Positions 42,435-52,258 of a stretch of 64,000 bases of DNA are shown here, in pieces (position 1 is the first letter of the stretch; the number at the start of each line of letters is the position of its first letter). The notes under the pieces are model-generated. The model had not been told where the DNA came from, did no database searches, and worked only from the letters and a program-made list of their open reading frames with translations. Made by a program: the position numbers and the translations under genes. Origin of the DNA: Caulobacter segnis (GTDB taxonomy: Bacteria > Pseudomonadota > Alphaproteobacteria > Caulobacterales > Caulobacteraceae). The stretch covers positions 1-64,000 of the forward strand of contig NZ_QFQZ01000015.1 in the NCBI RefSeq assembly GCF_003243465.1. The letters are read 5' to 3'.

Positions 42435-45400
42435 GACTTTGTCGCCTGCACGCCGATCAAGCGGCCCACTGGGCTCGCCGCCTCGCTGTCGAAGCCGACG
42501 CCGGAGATATTGACGCGCAGGTCGGCGAACGGCGGGTCCTTGTCGAAGACGTTCGAGGCGGTCAACGCCAGCCGGACGCCATCGAGCGGACCGGTGCTGG
42601 CCCCGAAACGATAGCCGAGTTGGAGATCGACCGTCGTCCAGGCCTTGATGGTCTTGGCCGGGGCCACCGTCTGGTTGGTGTAGTGGTTGTAGAAGTTGAC
42701 GAAGGCGGCTGTGTCCCACGACCCCCGAGACAGGATCGCGCGCCCGCGCAGTCGCAGGTCGACGGGATTTCCGACTGTCCCGACGACATCAGTCTTGGGG
42801 GCGTCGGGCGTGACCTTTTGATCTCGGTTGAAGAGGTAGCTCCCCGAAAGGCCCAGTTCGAGCCGGTAGGGACCCATCTCCGGGGCGTACCGGGCGTCGA
42901 AGTCGAGGCCGGTTTCGACCACTGAGGCCAGGTTGGTGTTGCGGCTGTCGACGATGGCTCCGATCGCCGATGCCGGGATGTTCGAGGGATTGCTGAAGAA
43001 CGGGCTGGCATAGAGCTCGCTCAGGCGCGCGGCCGATGGGCTGTTCTCGATCAGGGAGGTGTAGAGCGCGCGGTTGACCAGCACGTTCAACAAGTCGGCG
43101 TTTATGCTGCCGATCCGGTCGCGATAGTCGACCTTGAACAGGGTCGTTTCCAGCCGTGCGCGGGGCGCCCAGGTCGGGCGGAGGTCAAACCCGACCGTCC
43201 AGGTCCGGGCTCGCTCCGGCCCGATGTCGGCGGTGTTGCCGACTAGGGCGACGACATTGGTGGCGCCGGTGGGGGACTTTGGATCGGTCAGGCGGATGGG
43301 TTGATAGAGCACGTAGCCGACGGCGATCCGCTGATCGGCGAACGACGGCGCCCTGAAGGACCGACCGTAGGATCCGCGCAAGCTCAGGCCTTGGAATGGC
43401 GACCATTCCAGACCCGCCTTCGGAGTGGCGGTCGTGCCGAAGTCACTGTAGCGCTCGACACGACCGGCCAGCGAAACCGCGAGGTTGCGGACGCCGGTGA
43501 CGCCCATGGTCTCGGCGACGAGCGGAACGCGGACCTCGGCATAGGCCGCCAAGATCTTGCGGGCGCCAGGATAGAGCGATGACGAGGGCGCCGGCGCCGC
43601 CGTCGTTCGATAGGTCAGCGAACCGTACTTGAACCGCTCGGCTCGCCATTCGCCGCCGATCGCCAGCTTCACCGTCCCAGCGGGCAGGTCGAAGAGCGGG
43701 CCGTCGGCCCGCAGGCTCGAGGTCCAGACCCGCCACAGACCGCTGTTGGCGCTCCACCCCCGGATCGACTCTATGGTGGCTGGATTGGTCGATCGGGCGT
43801 CCCCGAAGAGATTATAGGCCGTCGCTGGATTGGTGTCGGCTAACGCCAAGCCCAGACGATAGGTGTTCACGTAGTTGTCGTAGCGGGAATACTCCCGCTG
43901 CTGACCGAAGCCGACATCGGCGCTGGCCGACCAGTCGCCGAGCGTGCGGGTCAGCCCGACCACGCCGTTGTAGGCGCGTACATGGCCAAGAAGGGCCATC
44001 GGCCCGAGGTCCTGGCTGAAATCGTACTGCACGCGCACTGGCGCACGCGTCCCGATCGGGTCGACATAGAAGGGGTTCGCGACGGGAACCGTGACAGCAG
44101 ACTGCGAGACGTTCATCACGCGGCTATTGAAGCGACGATCGGCGGCGAGCAGTTGGGCCTTCAGGGTGGTCTTGCCGTCCAAGGCCTGTTCGGCCGCGAC
44201 GAACATCGACTGGCGGCGCTGCCGCGGCAAAAGGTCGGTGTTCAGGCGCGCGTCCCGGCGATTGATCTGATCAGGCAGTAGTTGAGAGGGCGTCAGCCCG
44301 ACGCCGTTCTGTCCCGCCGGGATCGCGAAGGTGCGTCCGCCCGCCACGATCGTCCCCGGCGTGCTGTAATTGGCGCGATAGTCACCGCCGCCGAACGGAC
44401 GAAGGTCCTCTCGGGCATAGTCCCGATCAGCCGCCGCGAGGCGACCCTTGGCATGGTACTCGTAGGCCAAGATGAGGTGACCGCTGTCCCAGGCCTTGCC
44501 GAACAACTGGCCGGCCTGAACCTCATCGAAATCGCCGTCGGCCGTGGCGTAGCGCAGCCGCGTCTCCGCGCCTTCGAAGCGATCCCGAAAGACCACGTTG
44601 ACGACGCCGGCGACAGCGTCCGAGCCGTACAAGGCCGACGCGCCGTCGGGCAGGACCTCGATACGTTGCACCGCACTGGCCGGGATCAGGGACAGGTCGG
44701 CAAACGTCCCCGAAATACCGCCCATCGCGGGACGCTCGCCGTTCAGCAGCACCAGCGTCGAGGTCGTACCCAGGCCCCGAAGGTTTACCCCCGATCCCAT
44801 CCCGGTGTTGGAACCGGCGCCGCTGCGCGTGCTCAACATCGTGGTGGCCTCGTTGGCGCCGCCGCCGAAATTCTGCGGCAAGGCCTGCACGATCTGCTGG
44901 GTGGTCGCGTAGCCGCTGGCCTCGATGTCCTCTCGGCTGATCGTGATGACCTGCGCGCCGGCCGGCGCGGCCCCCCGAATCCGCGTGCCGGTGACGACGA
45001 CCTCGGCGACCTGCTCAGCGTCGCCGGCCGGGGACTCCCCCGTGATTGGCGCGGCGACCCCCGTGTCGGCGGGCTGGACCACCAGGTTGTTGCCGACCGT
45101 GACCAGCTTGAGTCCAGAGCCGGACAGCAGGGCAGCGTACGCCTGGTCGGGCGTGAAGCGGCCCTTCAGGGGCGGGGCGGTCTTGCCGCGCGCCAGGCTC
45201 GTGGAGACGACGATCGGCCGGCCGCTGATCCGCGCCACTTCGGCCAGTGCGGCGGCCAACGGCTGGGCCTTGAGGTCATAGGTCTGGTGCTCGGCCTGGA
45301 GCAGCGGCTGCGCGGCCAGCGCGGGCGCGGCGGTCGCGAGGACGAGCGTGGCGGCCGTGGCCAGCAGGCCGCGGCGGAGATGAGAAGCGTGGCGATACAT
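42428..45400 (-). CDS. FecA-type TonB-dependent receptor with STN signalling domain
   Basis: 990 residues. A signal peptide ends near APALAAQP. Residues about 40-110 form a secretin/TonB STN domain (YDLKAQPLAAALAEVARISG, FTPDQAYAALLSGSGLKLVT). A TonB-box-like VAEVVVTGTRIRG, plug (ALPQNFGGGANEATTM) and beta-barrel follow, ending in an aromatic residue (GVQATKSW). The STN domain signals to FecR, so the receptor can both import and sense its ligand. In isopeptidase-type lasso clusters the ligand is believed to be the lasso peptide. Confidence 0.93.
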   Translation of the reverse strand: MYRHASHLRRGLLATAATLVLATAAPALAAQPLLQAEHQTYDLKAQPLAAALAEVARISGRPIVVSTSLARGKTAPPLKGRFTPDQAYAALLSGSGLKLVTVGNNLVVQPADTGVAAPITGESPAGDAEQVAEVVVTGTRIRGAAPAGAQVITISREDIEASGYATTQQIVQALPQNFGGGANEATTMLSTRSGAGSNTGMGSGVNLRGLGTTSTLVLLNGERPAMGGISGTFADLSLIPASAVQRIEVLPDGASALYGSDAVAGVVNVVFRDRFEGAETRLRYATADGDFDEVQAGQLFGKAWDSGHLILAYEYHAKGRLAAADRDYAREDLRPFGGGDYRANYSTPGTIVAGGRTFAIPAGQNGVGLTPSQLLPDQINRRDARLNTDLLPRQRRQSMFVAAEQALDGKTTLKAQLLAADRRFNSRVMNVSQSAVTVPVANPFYVDPIGTRAPVRVQYDFSQDLGPMALLGHVRAYNGVVGLTRTLGDWSASADVGFGQQREYSRYDNYVNTYRLGLALADTNPATAYNLFGDARSTNPATIESIRGWSANSGLWRVWTSSLRADGPLFDLPAGTVKLAIGGEWRAERFKYGSLTYRTTAAPAPSSSLYPGARKILAAYAEVRVPLVAETMGVTGVRNLAVSLAGRVERYSDFGTTATPKAGLEWSPFQGLSLRGSYGRSFRAPSFADQRIAVGYVLYQPIRLTDPKSPTGATNVVALVGNTADIGPERARTWTVGFDLRPTWAPRARLETTLFKVDYRDRIGSINADLLNVLVNRALYTSLIENSPSAARLSELYASPFFSNPSNIPASAIGAIVDSRNTNLASVVETGLDFDARYAPEMGPYRLELGLSGSYLFNRDQKVTPDAPKTDVVGTVGNPVDLRLRGRAILSRGSWDTAAFVNFYNHYTNQTVAPAKTIKAWTTVDLQLGYRFGASTGPLDGVRLALTASNVFDKDPPFADLRVNISGVGFDSEAASPVGRLIGVQATKSW

Positions 45401-45508
45401 GAGGGCCCCCAGAACCCGGACCGCGACGGTCGCGGTCGTTCGGGGGGCTCTGACGAGCTAGGCGCCAGCGACCTCACAAAAAACTTTCATCGAGTTGTCG
45501 CGCGTCGG

Positions 45509-46471
45509 TCAGGCGTCGGTACGGGCCAGGACTAGGTCGCCGCCCGGCGCGGCCGATATGGTCAGGCCGAGCGCCGCGGCTAGGGCCCGGGCCAAGCCGT
45601 CCGGATCGGTCACCTTCAGCCCACCGCTGACCTGCAGGCGGCCGAGCGCCGGGTCGGCCAAGCGGATCTTGCGGTAGCCGTATCGATTGGCCTCGGCGAC
45701 CACCTGGCCCAGCGGCGCGCCGTCGAACACCAACAGGCCCGTGGGCCATTGCCGATCGCGCGTGGGCGCCGGGGTGGCCAAGCCGGGGCGGCCGCCCGTC
45801 AGGATCAGCCGCTGTCCGGTCCCAACCCGCGTCCGGGGGCGTCGCAAAAGACCGCCGCCCTCAGCCTGAACCTCGCCCTGCAGGATCGAGAGCTCGACGT
45901 CCTGGCCGCCTTGGCGGCGCATGTCGAAAGCGGCGCGCGCGGCGACCACGCGCGCGCCGTCGGCGTCGACCTCAAGGGGGCGTTCCGCCTGGACGCGGAC
46001 CCGCCCGCGTTCGAGCACCAGGCGCTGGCGATCTCCACGGGTCGAGGCGGTCAGGACGGTGTCGGTGTCGAGCACGACAGTCAGATCGGGGGCCAGGGCG
46101 ATGGTCCGGATCTGCCCCGGCGTGGAAACATAGCGGGCGCCGCCTACGGCCTCGGTGACGGGCGCGCGCAGGGTCTGTGTCAGAGCGACAGCGCCGAGGA
46201 CGAGGCCGGCGGCGGCGGCCGTCCACCACACCGCCGGCGGCGGGCCGCGACGGGCGGCGCTGGTGCGCAGACGCAGGTCCGAAAGTCTTGAATGACCCAG
46301 GACCGCCGACTCCTCGAAGCGCTGGACCAGGCGGTCATAGGCGCCCTGGCGACCGGGTCCGGCGCGCCAGGCGTCGAACTCGGAGCGCGCGGCTTCGGCG
46401 CCGGGTCCGCGCATGCGCGCGAACCAGGCGGCCGCCTCGCGGCGCAGATGCTCTTCGTCCCCCGGGGTCAT
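45509..46471 (-). CDS. FecR-family anti-sigma factor
   Basis: 320 residues. The N-terminal DUF4880-like part (REAAAWFARMRGPGAEAARS, EFDAWRAGPGRQGAYDRL) binds the sigma factor. One transmembrane helix (VWWTAAAAGLVLGAVALT) is followed by the FecR periplasmic domain (VSTPGQIRTIALAPDLTVVL) and a C-terminal STN-like domain (APLGQVVAEANRYGYRKIRL). It starts 9 bases after the sigma gene and passes the receptor signal to it. Confidence 0.92.
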   Translation of the reverse strand: MTPGDEEHLRREAAAWFARMRGPGAEAARSEFDAWRAGPGRQGAYDRLVQRFEESAVLGHSRLSDLRLRTSAARRGPPPAVWWTAAAAGLVLGAVALTQTLRAPVTEAVGGARYVSTPGQIRTIALAPDLTVVLDTDTVLTASTRGDRQRLVLERGRVRVQAERPLEVDADGARVVAARAAFDMRRQGGQDVELSILQGEVQAEGGGLLRRPRTRVGTGQRLILTGGRPGLATPAPTRDRQWPTGLLVFDGAPLGQVVAEANRYGYRKIRLADPALGRLQVSGGLKVTDPDGLARALAAALGLTISAAPGGDLVLARTDA

Positions 46472-46480
46472 GTTGCGATC

Positions 46481-47023
46481 CTAGGGCCGGCCGAGGCTGC
46501 GGTCGACGGCGGCGATCGCCTTCATCATGTGCTTTTCCACAGCACTGACGCCGATCCCGAGGGCCTGAGCGATCTCGGCGTAGGATTGGCCGTCCAGGCG
46601 ATGGCGCAGATAGACCTCGCGGGTCTTGGGCTTGAGCTTGAGGACGGCGGCTTCATGGCGTTCGAGCAACTGGCGCGCCTCCAGCACGAGATGCGGGTCG
46701 CCGTCGTAGGCCGCGTGCAGTTCCGGCTCCAGGACCGCGTGGGTGCGTTCGCGATGACCCGAAACGCTCTTGGCCCGATCGCGCAGCAGGTTGCGGGCGA
46801 TGCGCGCGAGGTAGGCTTCGGGCTTTTGCAGCATCTTCCGCCCGGCCGCGTCGGTCAGGCGCAGGAAGGCCTCCTGCGCCAAGTCCTGGGCTTCCTCGCG
46901 GCCGGTCCGCCGGGACAGGAACCGCACCAGCGCTGGAGCTTGGCGGCGGAAGAGCGCGTCGAGCTGGCGATGCGTGTCGGTCTCAGCCTCGGCCAGGACG
47001 GGGTCGACGGTGTCCATGGTCAT
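46481..47023 (-). CDS. FecI-type ECF sigma factor
   Basis: 180 residues (an ATG two codons later, at 47017, is an alternative start). Region 2 is RRQAPALVRFLSRRTGREEA with QDLAQEAFLRL; region 4 is SYAEIAQALGIGVSAVEKHM. It is first in the minus-strand operon sigma, FecR, receptor, isopeptidase. It presumably directs transcription of the receptor operon and perhaps the precursor genes when lasso peptide binds outside. Confidence 0.92.
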   Translation of the reverse strand: MTMDTVDPVLAEAETDTHRQLDALFRRQAPALVRFLSRRTGREEAQDLAQEAFLRLTDAAGRKMLQKPEAYLARIARNLLRDRAKSVSGHRERTHAVLEPELHAAYDGDPHLVLEARQLLERHEAAVLKLKPKTREVYLRHRLDGQSYAEIAQALGIGVSAVEKHMMKAIAAVDRSLGRP

Positions 47024-47369
47024 CGGCGTGAGATCGCGCGCCGAGGGTCGTTAGTTCGAAGTCTGGTCTCTGCTCGCCTAGCCACGTCCGCCTCCAGGAG
47101 AGGCGGCGGCTCCGGCGACGCCGGATCCCTGAGACCGAGCTTGAGTGTGGAGCGGCCGTCATCGACGGCGCCGCCGGCGCAGCACACCGGTCGCGCCGGG
47201 GCGGAGCCGAACGCGAAGCGGTTGGTTCAAGCGAGGTTCTCACGCCTCGACGCCGCGCTTTCAGCGGCGTGCGAAGAGTCTAGAACGCGGTTCGACCAAA
47301 TGGCAAGGCACAGCCAGCGGGCGCGGGCGTCATTGCCGAACTGAGCGCCGCCGGCGGGATGTGGCGACG
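47024..47369. other. Gap between the lasso cluster and the YjbR-like gene
   Basis: About 346 bases holding the promoter region of the sigma-factor operon. No reading frame has a family match or a good ribosome site. I see no clear terminator or repeat. Confidence 0.4.
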
Positions 47370-47708
47370 TCAGACCAGGCGGGTAAAGGCGCTTTTGCTG
47401 TTGCGGGCCTTGGCGGCCGCCTTTGCCAGGACCGGCTTCAGGTGCTCGGCCTGGGCTAGCGCCAAACGCACGCAGGTCACGCCGCGGGCGCCGGCCCCGC
47501 CGGCCTGAGGCGAGAAGACGCCGGGCGCCGCGGCCAGGGCGGCCGCCTGGTCCTCGGGCGAAAGGCGCAGCACAGCGAAGGCTGGGTCGGGCGCGCCCAG
47601 GGTGGCGAACACCTTGTCGCCGACCAGGAACTCGATCGTCCCCAGGCGCGAGGCGACGCGGGCGTTGAGTTGGCTGAGCGCCAGTTGGCGAAAGTCGTCG
47701 GCGGTCAT
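47370..47708 (-). CDS. MmcQ/YjbR-family protein
   Basis: 112 residues from the ATG at 47706-47708, the start that fits the family's length and N-terminus (MTADDFRQLALSQLNARVAS). VGDKVFATLGAPDPAFAVLR and the C-terminal basic stretch AKAAAKARNSKSAF are typical of the YjbR fold, a small DUF419 domain suspected to bind DNA. Function unknown. It is a single minus-strand gene between the lasso and Gabija genes. Confidence 0.8.
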   Translation of the reverse strand: MTADDFRQLALSQLNARVASRLGTIEFLVGDKVFATLGAPDPAFAVLRLSPEDQAAALAAAPGVFSPQAGGAGARGVTCVRLALAQAEHLKPVLAKAAAKARNSKSAFTRLV

Positions 47709-47862
47709 GGGGCCCGGCGCTGGCATGGTTGGTATCGAGCGCGGCGATGCCATAGCTTTGTTCGCGCGCCAAGCTGCGACGGCGCCCGAACCGACCAGCC
47801 GACGCAGCGCCCGGTTTTGACCTCTGATCGGCGCCTTGGGCGCCATCTGCCCGATACCGTCG

Positions 47863-47997
47863 TCAAGGTCGCCCCGCGCCGGGGATCTTGCTGAGGGCCA
47901 AGGCGACGACCGCGAGCGCGGCTAGGGCGACGACGATCGCGCCGGCGGGGCCGGCGGCGGCGGTCACGACGGTGGCGGTCAGATCGATGAGGGACAT
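47863..47997 (-). CDS. Possible 44-residue membrane peptide
   Basis: An ATG at 47995-47997 preceded on the minus strand by GAAAGG opens a 44-residue frame: a short polar start (MSLIDLTATVV), one long hydrophobic helix of Ala/Val/Leu and a tail KIPGAGRP. Coding is suggested by the ribosome site and the clean single transmembrane pattern only. It faces away from the Gabija genes and could be part of that module or unrelated. Confidence 0.4.
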   Translation of the reverse strand: MSLIDLTATVVTAAAGPAGAIVVALAALAVVALALSKIPGAGRP

Positions 47998-48250
47998 GCG
48001 AGGGCCTTTCGTTGCTGCCCCGACGATCCGGCATCGGGCCGGCGGCGTCAGGGGCGGTTGGATAGCCCTGGTCACTAAAATCACGACGTCGCCGACGCAA
48101 CACGGCCTTGTTGTAAAGCCAGGCCCCACAACAACAGGCCGGTGGCCTGGACCGGATGGCGCGGCGCAACCGATGGAATTTCGGTTTGCCGATGGAGAGG
48201 AAGAGTTGCAAAGCAAACCGCCATAGGACGGAGAAGCCTCGGAGGGCAGC

Positions 48251-50311
48251 ATGCACATCGCCAAGCTGAAGCTTTGGAACTTCCGAAGCTTCGCCTCCAC
48301 CCAGCCCGACTTCGAGGACGTGCTTGGACCGTGTCCGGTCGAGGTCGATCTGGAGGCGGCCACCAACGTTTTCATCGGCCGCAACGGCGCGGGCAAAAGC
48401 TCTCTCATCCAGGCCGTGCTGCGCCTCTTCGGCGAAACTCGCGATGAGCGCGCCGTGCAGCCGGCCGACTTCTTCGTGCCGCCCGGACAGCGCCTGGACA
48501 GTGTCGTGGAGCGGCGCCTGTTCATCGAGGCGACGTTCCATTTTCCCGAACTGGCCAAGGATGGCGAGGCGGCCGACAGGACCGTGCCGCCGACCTTCCG
48601 GCACATGATCGTCGACAAACCGGGTGCTGCGCCGTTCGCGCGCGTGCGCCTGGAGGCGACCTGGCAGCAGGCCGGGACCCTGGACGGGGTGGTCGAGGAA
48701 GCTCTGTACTGGATCCTGGGCTCGGATTTCGTCGACTTCGGCGACATCGACCCCCTGCGAAAGAAGAAGGTGACGGCCGGCGATCGCGGTCAGGTCGTGG
48801 TGCGCTACATCCCCGCGTCGCGCGACGTCACGGCCCTGACCCAGCTGACCGTCCGCAGCTTGGGCCGAAGCCTGATGCGGGCGGTGAAGTGGGAACAGAA
48901 GGCCAAGATCGACGCCCTGATCGCCGAGGCCTCCAAGGAGCTGGACCAGGAGGCCGCGCTGGGCCAGGTCAATGCCGCTATCAACGCCTGCTGGTCGCAG
49001 CTGAACACCGCCGAGACCGGCACTGTGGCCAACCTATCGGTCCTGGCGCCCGACCTCCAGCAGATCGTCAAGGCCGCGACCATGATGTTGACCCCCTCGT
49101 CCACCGGACGGGTCATGGGGGTCGAAGATCTCAGTGACGGGCAGCGTTCGCTCTTCCACTTCGCCCTGGTCAAGGCGCTTCTGGACCTCAAGCTGGATCT
49201 GGAAAAGTCCGCGGCCGGCGGCGAGGACATCCCCTTCCAACCGGAGTTCGCCAGAGCGCCGGCCCTGACGGTCTTCGCCTTCGAGGAGCCGGAAAATCAC
49301 TTGGCTCCCTATTTCCTGTCGCGGCTGCTGACCCAGCTGGAGGTGCTGACGCAGACCGAACGCGTCCAGGGAGTGGTGACCAGCCACGCGCCGGCGATCG
49401 TGGGCCGGATCGAGCCGACGGCGATCCGGCATGTACGCCGCGTCCAGGCCACCGGCGCCTCCACCATCACGCGCCTAGCCTTGCCGAAGGGCGACGCCGA
49501 GGCGTCCAAGTTCGTGCGCGAGGCCGTCAGGGCCCATCCGGAGATATACTTCGCGCGCCACGCCATCTTCGGCGAAGGCCCGTCCGAGGAGATCGTCATC
49601 CCACGCCTGGCCGAGGCCCTAGGCGTGCCGATCGACCGATCGTTCGTAGCCATCGTCCCGATCGGCGGGCGCCACATCCAGCACTTCTGGCGGCTGGTCG
49701 AACAGCTGGGCATTCCCCATACCACCCTGCTGGATCTGGACCTGGGTCGCAGCAGCGGCGACTTCCAGCAGTTCAAGGCCGCCGCCGCTGCGCTGCGCGA
49801 CTCCGGGCGAAAGCTGCCCGAGACCGACCAGACCAATGTGGACCTGGCGTTCACCCTGGTGCGTCCCGATCCGGCGACGGGCGGCGCGATCGATCGCGCC
49901 ACTATCGAGAACTGGGCAAAGGCATTCGAAGGTCAAGGGATCTTCATGTCGTCCCTGCTGGACCTGGACATGCTGATGCTGAAGGCCTTCCCGGCGGCCT
50001 ACAAAAAACTGCCGGCCGGCGCACGGGGGCCGCAGACGCCAGACGACCCGACGCGCCAGCAAAAGGCGGCCGAGCGGGTGCTGGGCGAGGACGGCCTGGG
50101 CGTGGCGGCCTATGCGGGCACGCCGGAAATGGCTCTTTTTGCCTGGTACGCCTATCTCTTCCTGGGCGATCGGGGCAAGCCAGCCGTCCACCTGGCCGCG
50201 CTCGGCGAACTGAACGACCTTGAAGACGTCGATATAGAATTGGAATGCCCCTCGGTCTTGCAGCGGCTGATCGCCCACGTGCGCGCCTCGCTCGCGGCGC
50301 CGCTGGCATGA
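48251..50311 (+). CDS. gajA: OLD-family ATPase/Toprim nuclease, GajA-like (Gabija)
   Basis: 686 residues from an ATG behind GGAGGGC. Residues 1-60 read MHIAKLKLWNFRSF then FIGRNGAGKSSLIQ, an ABC-type Walker A at 43-51. Signature LSDGQRSLFHFALVKALLDL and Walker B FAFEEPENHLAP (about 340-352) follow. The C-terminal Toprim domain has AIFGEGPSEEIVIPRL near 440-453 and LLDLDLGRSSGD near 493-504. It is a class-2 OLD endonuclease. With the coupled UvrD-like gene it forms the known Gabija anti-phage pair, in which GajA senses and nicks DNA. It is longer than the Bacillus GajA of about 578 residues. Confidence 0.85.
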   Translation: MHIAKLKLWNFRSFASTQPDFEDVLGPCPVEVDLEAATNVFIGRNGAGKSSLIQAVLRLFGETRDERAVQPADFFVPPGQRLDSVVERRLFIEATFHFPELAKDGEAADRTVPPTFRHMIVDKPGAAPFARVRLEATWQQAGTLDGVVEEALYWILGSDFVDFGDIDPLRKKKVTAGDRGQVVVRYIPASRDVTALTQLTVRSLGRSLMRAVKWEQKAKIDALIAEASKELDQEAALGQVNAAINACWSQLNTAETGTVANLSVLAPDLQQIVKAATMMLTPSSTGRVMGVEDLSDGQRSLFHFALVKALLDLKLDLEKSAAGGEDIPFQPEFARAPALTVFAFEEPENHLAPYFLSRLLTQLEVLTQTERVQGVVTSHAPAIVGRIEPTAIRHVRRVQATGASTITRLALPKGDAEASKFVREAVRAHPEIYFARHAIFGEGPSEEIVIPRLAEALGVPIDRSFVAIVPIGGRHIQHFWRLVEQLGIPHTTLLDLDLGRSSGDFQQFKAAAAALRDSGRKLPETDQTNVDLAFTLVRPDPATGGAIDRATIENWAKAFEGQGIFMSSLLDLDMLMLKAFPAAYKKLPAGARGPQTPDDPTRQQKAAERVLGEDGLGVAAYAGTPEMALFAWYAYLFLGDRGKPAVHLAALGELNDLEDVDIELECPSVLQRLIAHVRASLAAPLA

Positions 50312-52230
50312 TCGACCGCCAGGCCTGGAAGCCGATCGGCGTGGCGGCCATGGAGGCCGCCGCGCTCGACACGGTTCGGGTTCGCGGCAGCGCCCTGGTG
50401 GTGGCCGGCCCGGGCACCGGCAAGACCGAACTCCTGGGCCAACGGGCCGCCTATCTCCTACAAACGGGCGGCTGCATTTTTCCAAGGCGTATTCTGGCTA
50501 TCAGCTTCAAGCGCGATGCGGCCAGCAACCTGCGCGACCGGGTCGAGCGCCGGTGCGGCCCGGCGCTGGCCCGACGCCTGGATTCGATGACCTTCGACGC
50601 TTTCGCCAAGCAGATCCTCGATCGGTTCTGGCCCGCCCTGCCCGCGCATCTGGCGTTCAAGGGCGCCTACGGCATCGCGCCCTTCGTCAACAACGCCGCC
50701 TTCTCCGACTTGCAGCGCTCGGCCACCTGGGGGCTTTACCAGGAGGGCCATCCCGCGCATTGGGCCAAAGCCCTGATCGGCAAGGACGTGACGACCAGCG
50801 GCATCAACGGGGTGACGCTGGACGCGTTCAACAAGTCGATCCAGGCGCTCAGGCTTGAGCCTCTGACGATCACCGACTACGCCCAATATCTGCAGCTGGT
50901 GCAGCTGCGCGCCACCCTGACCAGCCCGACGCCGCAGTTTGGCTTTGCGATGATCGGCCGCCTGGCCCAGGCGATCGTGGCGGGCAATCCGCAGGTGCGG
51001 AGGGCGCTCTGCGCGACGTATGGCCAAGTGTTCCTAGACGAATTCCAGGACACGACCTCCGTCCAGTACGATCTGATCGCGACCATCTTCAAGGGGACGG
51101 AGACCTCCCTGGTGGCCGTGGGCGACGACAAGCAGAGGATCATGGGCTGGGCCGGCGCGCGGGAGGATGTCTTCGCCGCCTTCTCGGCCGACTTCCTGGG
51201 CGGCCCGGATGATCTAGGCCGCGTCGTCCTGACCCAGAACTTCCGCAGCAACGCGCGTATCGTGGAAATCCTCAACGGCCTGAAGCAGCGGCTGGCGCCC
51301 AGCGAGCCCGACTTCATCGCCGCCCGTCCCGCACCGAACCTGCCTAGCGCGGAGATCTGCTCGATCCTGGTGGCCGACGACGAGGACGCCGAGGCCGCGG
51401 CCGTGGCCAAGCGCGTGGCCGCAGCGATCAAAAGCGGCGTGGATCCGCGCCAGATCGGGCTCTTGGTCCGGCAGAAGGCCAACGACTGGGAGGCGCGCCT
51501 TTCGGCGGCGTTCTCGGCCGCTGGCCTGGCCTTCCGTAATGAGGACCGTGATGTCGGCGGGGCGGCCATCCAGGACCTGATGACCGAGGCCTATTCCCGG
51601 GTCGTGGTGGACATGCTCGAACTGCTCTGCCGACGGCATGGCGGGGTGCTGTGGACCACGGCGCTATCGCACCTGGCGACGGTGGCGGGCCTGTCGCCGG
51701 ACGATGATCCGGAGATCGAGCGGGTCCTGGCCCTGTCGCTAGCGGACTTTCACGACGCCCATCGGCTGACCGGCCTGGCCACGCCGGCGGCGATCGAGGC
51801 GGCGCTGGGGCAGATCGAGAGCTTCCTGCAGCTGCCCCGCCTCAAGTCGATCATGCCGCAATACGCGGTCGGCGACTTTTTCGAGCGCATCCGCAGCGCC
51901 ACCAAAGCCTTCCTGATCGAATGCGCCAAGCCCGCGGGGTCGTGGCTGGAGGTCATCGCGCGGTTCCGGGGCGAGGGTCAGACGCCGCTGCTGACCATAA
52001 CCAAGAGCAAGGGCCTCGAATACGACCTGGTGATCTTGCTGGGCCTCAACGACGATCAGTGGTGGAGCTTTTCCAAGAACCCGGCCGAGGGGCGTTCGGT
52101 GTTTTTCGTGGCCGCCTCGCGGGCCCGCGACCGGCTGCTGATGACGCGGTGCGGGACTGACCGTAACGCCAGCATCGCGGAAATCTTTCATGCCCTAGCG
52201 GCGGTCGGTGTGACTCAGCAGAAGGTCTAA
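50308..52230 (+). CDS. gajB: UvrD/Rep-family helicase, GajB-like (Gabija)
   Basis: 640 residues, starting in an ATGA overlap with the nuclease gene. Walker A is GPGTGKTELL at 34-43, motif II is VFLDEFQDTTSVQYD near 240-254, motif III is VAVGDDKQRIMGWAGA, then QNFRSNARIVEIL, and a C-terminal motif V/VI region TITKSKGLEYDLVILLG and FFVAASRARDRLLM. All helicase motifs are present. Translational coupling to the OLD nuclease is the Gabija arrangement. Confidence 0.87.
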   Translation: MIDRQAWKPIGVAAMEAAALDTVRVRGSALVVAGPGTGKTELLGQRAAYLLQTGGCIFPRRILAISFKRDAASNLRDRVERRCGPALARRLDSMTFDAFAKQILDRFWPALPAHLAFKGAYGIAPFVNNAAFSDLQRSATWGLYQEGHPAHWAKALIGKDVTTSGINGVTLDAFNKSIQALRLEPLTITDYAQYLQLVQLRATLTSPTPQFGFAMIGRLAQAIVAGNPQVRRALCATYGQVFLDEFQDTTSVQYDLIATIFKGTETSLVAVGDDKQRIMGWAGAREDVFAAFSADFLGGPDDLGRVVLTQNFRSNARIVEILNGLKQRLAPSEPDFIAARPAPNLPSAEICSILVADDEDAEAAAVAKRVAAAIKSGVDPRQIGLLVRQKANDWEARLSAAFSAAGLAFRNEDRDVGGAAIQDLMTEAYSRVVVDMLELLCRRHGGVLWTTALSHLATVAGLSPDDDPEIERVLALSLADFHDAHRLTGLATPAAIEAALGQIESFLQLPRLKSIMPQYAVGDFFERIRSATKAFLIECAKPAGSWLEVIARFRGEGQTPLLTITKSKGLEYDLVILLGLNDDQWWSFSKNPAEGRSVFFVAASRARDRLLMTRCGTDRNASIAEIFHALAAVGVTQQKV

Positions 52231-52258
52231 TAGGCCCCGCCGCGTCGGCTATCGTCAG

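Noticed and set aside
45401..45508. Possible ECF promoter before the lasso receptor (GAAAGTTT and CGTC)
   Set aside because: The two boxes are about 28 bases apart, too far for an ECF sigma factor, so I could not support it.
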